Of a stretch of 64,000 nucleotides of DNA, positions 60,950 to 64,000 are shown in pieces. The notes under the pieces are model-generated. The model ran no database searches and had not been told where the DNA came from. It saw nothing but the letters and a program-made list of their open reading frames with translations. Source of the DNA: Dyadobacter luticola (GTDB lineage: Bacteria > Bacteroidota > Bacteroidia > Cytophagales > Spirosomataceae); the NCBI RefSeq assembly GCF_005860805.1, contig NZ_VCEJ01000005.1, positions 868,001-932,000 on the forward strand. Direction: 5' to 3'. The translations under genes and the position numbers were made by a program. How positions within the stretch are numbered: position 1 is the stretch's first letter; each line of letters starts with the position of its first letter.

Positions 60950-63793
60950 TTATCTGCTCATGTACATGTTTCTTTCGCCGTAAATCCGCTGGAAGAAATC
61001 GTCCTGTAAATCGTCGATGAAGTAAATTGCTTCACCCGTCGATTTCATTTCAGGTCCCAGTTCTTTGTTCACATTCGGGAATTTGCTGAAAGAGAAAACC
61101 GGGATCTTGATCGCCCAGCCTTTTTTCACCGGCTTGAAATCAAAATCTTTCACCTTTTTGTCACCCAGCATCAGCTTCGTCGCATAATTAACATAAGGTT
61201 CCTGGTAGGCTTTGCAGATAAATGGTACGGTACGTGAAGCTCTCGGGTTTGCCTCGATCACATATACCACGCCATTTTTTACCGCAAACTGCACATTGAT
61301 CAAACCGCGAACATTCATTGCCAGGGCAATTTTGCGGGTATGTTCTTCAATCTGGCGAATTTCATCTTCTGTCAGGTCGAAAGGCGGCAATGCTGCGTGT
61401 GAGTCGCCGGAGTGGATACCTGCTGGCTCAATGTGCTCCATCACACCAATAATGTAAGCGTCTTCGCCGTCGCAGATTGCATCGGCTTCGGCTTCGAGCG
61501 CGCCTTCGAGGAAGTGGTCGAGGAGAATGTTGTTATCGGGAATGTCGTGCAGGATTTTCACCACGTGCTGCTCCATTTCCTTTTCGTTGATCACAATTTT
61601 CATGCTCTGTCCACCCAAAACGTAGCTTGGACGAACCAGCAGCGGGAAGCCCAGCTTGCGCGAAAGTTCTACGGCAGCATCAGAAGTGCGGACGGTACCG
61701 AATTTCGGGAAAGGAATTCCGAGTTCTTCCAGAAGTGAAGAGAAGCGGCCGCGGTCCTCAGCCCAGTCAAGTGAATGATAGCTGGTACCGATAATTTTGA
61801 TACCATATTTGTCCAGTTTTTCAGCCATTTTCAAGGCAGTTTGCCCGCCCAGCTGCACGATTACACCTTCCGGTTTTTCGTGCTGGATAATGTCGAAAAC
61901 GTGCTCCCAGAAAACAGGCTCGAAGTATAGCTTATCCGAAATATCCGGATCCGTCGAAACCGTTTCAGGGTTGCAGTTAATCATAATGGTCTCGTAGCCA
62001 GCTTCTTTGGCTGCGAGTACACCATGTACGCAAGAGTAGTCGAACTCGATTCCCTGTCCGATCCGGTTTGGCCCGGAACCCAGCACCACCACTTTTTTGC
62101 GGTCGCTTACAATCGATTCGTTATCCGGAAATTCCTGTGAGGAATTAAATGTCGAGTAGTAATAAGGCGTTTTTGCTTCAAATTCAGCAGCACAGGTATC
62201 TACACATTTGTAAACCCGGTTGATTCCCAGGCTGATACGCTTGTCGTAAACCTTGCTTTCTTTGGTATTCAGCAAATGTGCGATCTGACGGTCGGCGTAG
62301 CCTTTTTGTTTGGCAGTCAGCAACAACTCGCGCGGCAGGTCTTCGAGATCAAATTTCTCGATTTCATGCTCCATTTCGATCATTTCCTCAATCTGGCGCA
62401 GGAACCACGAGTCGATTTTGGTCAGGTTCTGAATGGTTTTGAAAGACAAGCCGATTTTGAAGGCGTCGTAAATGTGGAAAAGTCTGTCCCAGCTAGGGTG
62501 TTTCAAACTATGTTTGATCGCCTCCTGGTCGCGCAGCTCGCGTCCGTCTGCTCCCAATCCGTTTCTGCGAATTTCCAGCGATTGACAAGCTTTTTGCAAT
62601 GCTTCCTGGAAGTTACGGCCGATCCCCATCGCTTCACCAACCGATTTCATCTGCAAGCCCAGCGAGCGATCGGCGCCTTTGAATTTATCAAAATTCCAGC
62701 GCGGTACCTTCACGATCACGTAGTCGATAGAAGGCTCGAAGAATGCAGAAGTACTGCCGGTGATCGGGTTAATCAGCTCATCAAGATTGTAGCCAATTGC
62801 CATTTTCGCAGCAATTTTCGCGATCGGATAGCCGGTTGCTTTTGAAGCCAGGGCCGAAGAGCGAGAAACCCGCGGGTTAATTTCAATCGCAATGATTTTA
62901 TCGTCAGCCGGGTTCACTGAAAACTGTACATTACATCCACCCGCAAACTTGCCGATCCCGTCCATCATTTTGATGGCCAGGTCGCGCATTTGCTGGTACA
63001 AAGTATCAGGTAATGTCATGGCCGGGGCCACAGTGATGCTGTCGCCGGTATGCACGCCCATCGGGTCGAAATTCTCGATGGAACAGATAATGATGAAGTT
63101 ACCGTTTCCGTCGCGGAGCAGTTCCAGCTCGTATTCTTTCCAGCCCATCACGCTTTGTTCTACCAGTACTTCATGTACCGGCGATGCGTGCAGACCATTA
63201 TTTAGTGCTTTATCAAAATCCTCTTCCTTTTCCACAAATCCGCCACCGGTACCACCCAACGTAAATGAAGGACGGATCACCAGCGGAAAGCCGATTTCCT
63301 GGGCAATTTCTTTACCTTCCAAAAACGAGCGTGCAGTGCGGCCTTCGCAGACATTCACGCCCAGTTCCAGCATTTTCAGACGGAATTTCTCCCTGTCCTC
63401 CGTGGTTTCGATGGCTTTAATGTCAACACCAATGATATCAACTTCATATTTTTTCCAAATCCCGGCTTTATCGCAGTCGATTGCCAGGTTTAGCGCAGTT
63501 TGTCCGCCCATGGTCGGAAGTACCGCGTCGATAGGCCTGCCCAGCGCTTTGTGCTTTTCCAGGATTTCAACGATGTATTTCTTTTCCAGCGGCAGCAGGT
63601 ACACGTGATCCGCACTGATGGGATCCGTCATGATGGTTGCCGGATTGGAGTTAATGAGCACCACCTCGATCCCTTCCTCGCGCAGCGAACGTGCTGCCTG
63701 AGAACCCGCATAGTCAAACTCGCACGCCTGACCGATAACGATAGGACCTGAACCGATAATTAGAATGGATTTGATATTCGTATTTTTGGGCAC
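60950..63793 (-). CDS. carB: Carbamoyl-phosphate synthase large subunit
   Basis: A 947-residue enzyme from the GTG at 63793; a frame extending to 63889 would cover the promoter. Two ATP-grasp halves are present, each beginning with a glycine-rich loop (ILIIGSGPIVIGQACEFDYA and VVVLGSGPNRIGQGIEFDYS). The first half makes carboxyphosphate, and the second makes carbamoyl phosphate from carbamate; ammonia comes from glutamine on CarA. Other pieces are VIRPSFTLGGTGGG, EINPRVSRSSALASKATG, LVRPSYVLGGQSM and IEANPRASRTVPFICK. The protein stops after the second catalytic half, so the C-terminal MGS-type regulatory domain of the E. coli enzyme is missing. carA is not in the window. Confidence 0.96.
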   Translation of the reverse strand: MPKNTNIKSILIIGSGPIVIGQACEFDYAGSQAARSLREEGIEVVLINSNPATIMTDPISADHVYLLPLEKKYIVEILEKHKALGRPIDAVLPTMGGQTALNLAIDCDKAGIWKKYEVDIIGVDIKAIETTEDREKFRLKMLELGVNVCEGRTARSFLEGKEIAQEIGFPLVIRPSFTLGGTGGGFVEKEEDFDKALNNGLHASPVHEVLVEQSVMGWKEYELELLRDGNGNFIIICSIENFDPMGVHTGDSITVAPAMTLPDTLYQQMRDLAIKMMDGIGKFAGGCNVQFSVNPADDKIIAIEINPRVSRSSALASKATGYPIAKIAAKMAIGYNLDELINPITGSTSAFFEPSIDYVIVKVPRWNFDKFKGADRSLGLQMKSVGEAMGIGRNFQEALQKACQSLEIRRNGLGADGRELRDQEAIKHSLKHPSWDRLFHIYDAFKIGLSFKTIQNLTKIDSWFLRQIEEMIEMEHEIEKFDLEDLPRELLLTAKQKGYADRQIAHLLNTKESKVYDKRISLGINRVYKCVDTCAAEFEAKTPYYYSTFNSSQEFPDNESIVSDRKKVVVLGSGPNRIGQGIEFDYSCVHGVLAAKEAGYETIMINCNPETVSTDPDISDKLYFEPVFWEHVFDIIQHEKPEGVIVQLGGQTALKMAEKLDKYGIKIIGTSYHSLDWAEDRGRFSSLLEELGIPFPKFGTVRTSDAAVELSRKLGFPLLVRPSYVLGGQSMKIVINEKEMEQHVVKILHDIPDNNILLDHFLEGALEAEADAICDGEDAYIIGVMEHIEPAGIHSGDSHAALPPFDLTEDEIRQIEEHTRKIALAMNVRGLINVQFAVKNGVVYVIEANPRASRTVPFICKAYQEPYVNYATKLMLGDKKVKDFDFKPVKKGWAIKIPVFSFSKFPNVNKELGPEMKSTGEAIYFIDDLQDDFFQRIYGERNMYMSR

Positions 63794-63886
63794 AGTAAAT
63801 GGTATTTGTGGATATATGAAGGAAAAACTATTAACAACTTTTGGGTTGCCTCTCGTTTTTGAGCAGGGGTACGTCCAAAAATTCCA

Positions 63887-63894
63887 CAAAGTTA
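63887..63894 (-). promoter_or_regulatory. -7 promoter element of carB
   Basis: TAACTTTG on the minus strand is an exact TAnnTTTG. It predicts a start near 63883, about 90 nt before the GTG at 63793. No clear -33 TTTG. The remaining sequence to the window edge (63895-64000) shows no gene. Confidence 0.4.
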
Positions 63895-64000
63895 ATCCAC
63901 ATCTTCGAAAAAGAAGGGCGGGAGGATTGAAATAACATCAAAAATTTAGAATTACTACATCATTGATCTGATTGCCAGATTGATATAAAATAAAAAGCGG

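Noticed and set aside
62892..63608. 238-residue plus-strand reading frame inside carB
   Set aside because: It lies fully antisense to a clear carB, is rich in serine and proline as expected for a shadow frame, and has no domain-like sequence.
1..64000. CRISPR arrays, insertion sequences, prophage, integrases, rRNA or tRNA genes
   Set aside because: None seen: no regular spaced repeats, transposase or integrase motifs, phage structural genes or RNA gene signatures were recognised.

Overview
The window looks like a chromosomal segment of a Bacteroidota species, most likely a cytophagale near Dyadobacter/Spirosoma. This rests on several signs: a type IX secretion sorting domain, TonB-receptor and PorT-like barrels, DUF4834, DUF6934 and DUF4394 proteins, BshA, a short CarB without the C-terminal regulatory domain, almost no Shine-Dalgarno sequences, and repeated Bacteroidota promoters of the TTTG-N18-20-TAnnTTTG type. 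No rRNA, tRNA, insertion sequence, prophage or CRISPR array was seen. The base composition is fairly even; the most AT-rich parts are 5350-6141, the DUF6934 pair (10.6-11.3 kb), the repeat protein at 24.7-26.4 kb and higBA (27.7-28.3 kb).

Layout. 1-10.6 kb: the 3' part of a very large surface protein (calcineurin-like phosphoesterase, kinase-fold-like middle, BamA-like barrel), a DUF421 protein, a NarL-type regulator, a 792-bp gene-free stretch, a hybrid histidine kinase and a sulfatase with a HEAT tail. 10.6-20.1 kb: a DUF6934 pair, a GapN-like dehydrogenase with an altered active site, a MATE pump, a TonB-type receptor, and a CheY-like regulator paired with a four-PAS kinase. 20.1-24.5 kb: a tight four-gene unit (FUSC membrane protein, YwbE, old yellow enzyme, EamA exporter). 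24.7-30.9 kb: a T9SS-exported leucine-rich protein, ferritin, a small unknown gene behind a promoter bracketed by an inverted repeat, higBA, glnS and truA. 30.8-37.3 kb: a semialdehyde dehydrogenase and the envelope folding operon (PPIase with embedded OmpA-like domain, SurA-like PPIase, MoxR ATPase). 37.6-46.8 kb: small proteins, an HGSNAT-like acyltransferase, a FAD-GDH-like GMC oxidoreductase with its gamma subunit, a LuxE/PaaK-type enzyme, a lipoprotein, a kinase and hemA. 46.9-64 kb: two exported ferritin-like proteins, a DUF4394 lipoprotein, an RNA helicase, DoxX, a PMT-type glycosyltransferase, a porin-like barrel, the purN/transporter unit, a UbiA prenyltransferase, bshA, DUF4834 and carB.

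The themes are envelope biogenesis, signal transduction, iron/redox handling and core metabolism. The most unusual items are the three-part surface protein at the left edge, the OmpA-like domain inside a PPIase, and the dehydrogenase that lacks the usual catalytic glutamate. Starts were moved inward from the longest reading frame where a promoter, signal peptide or family alignment argued for it. Promoter and terminator calls were made by eye.
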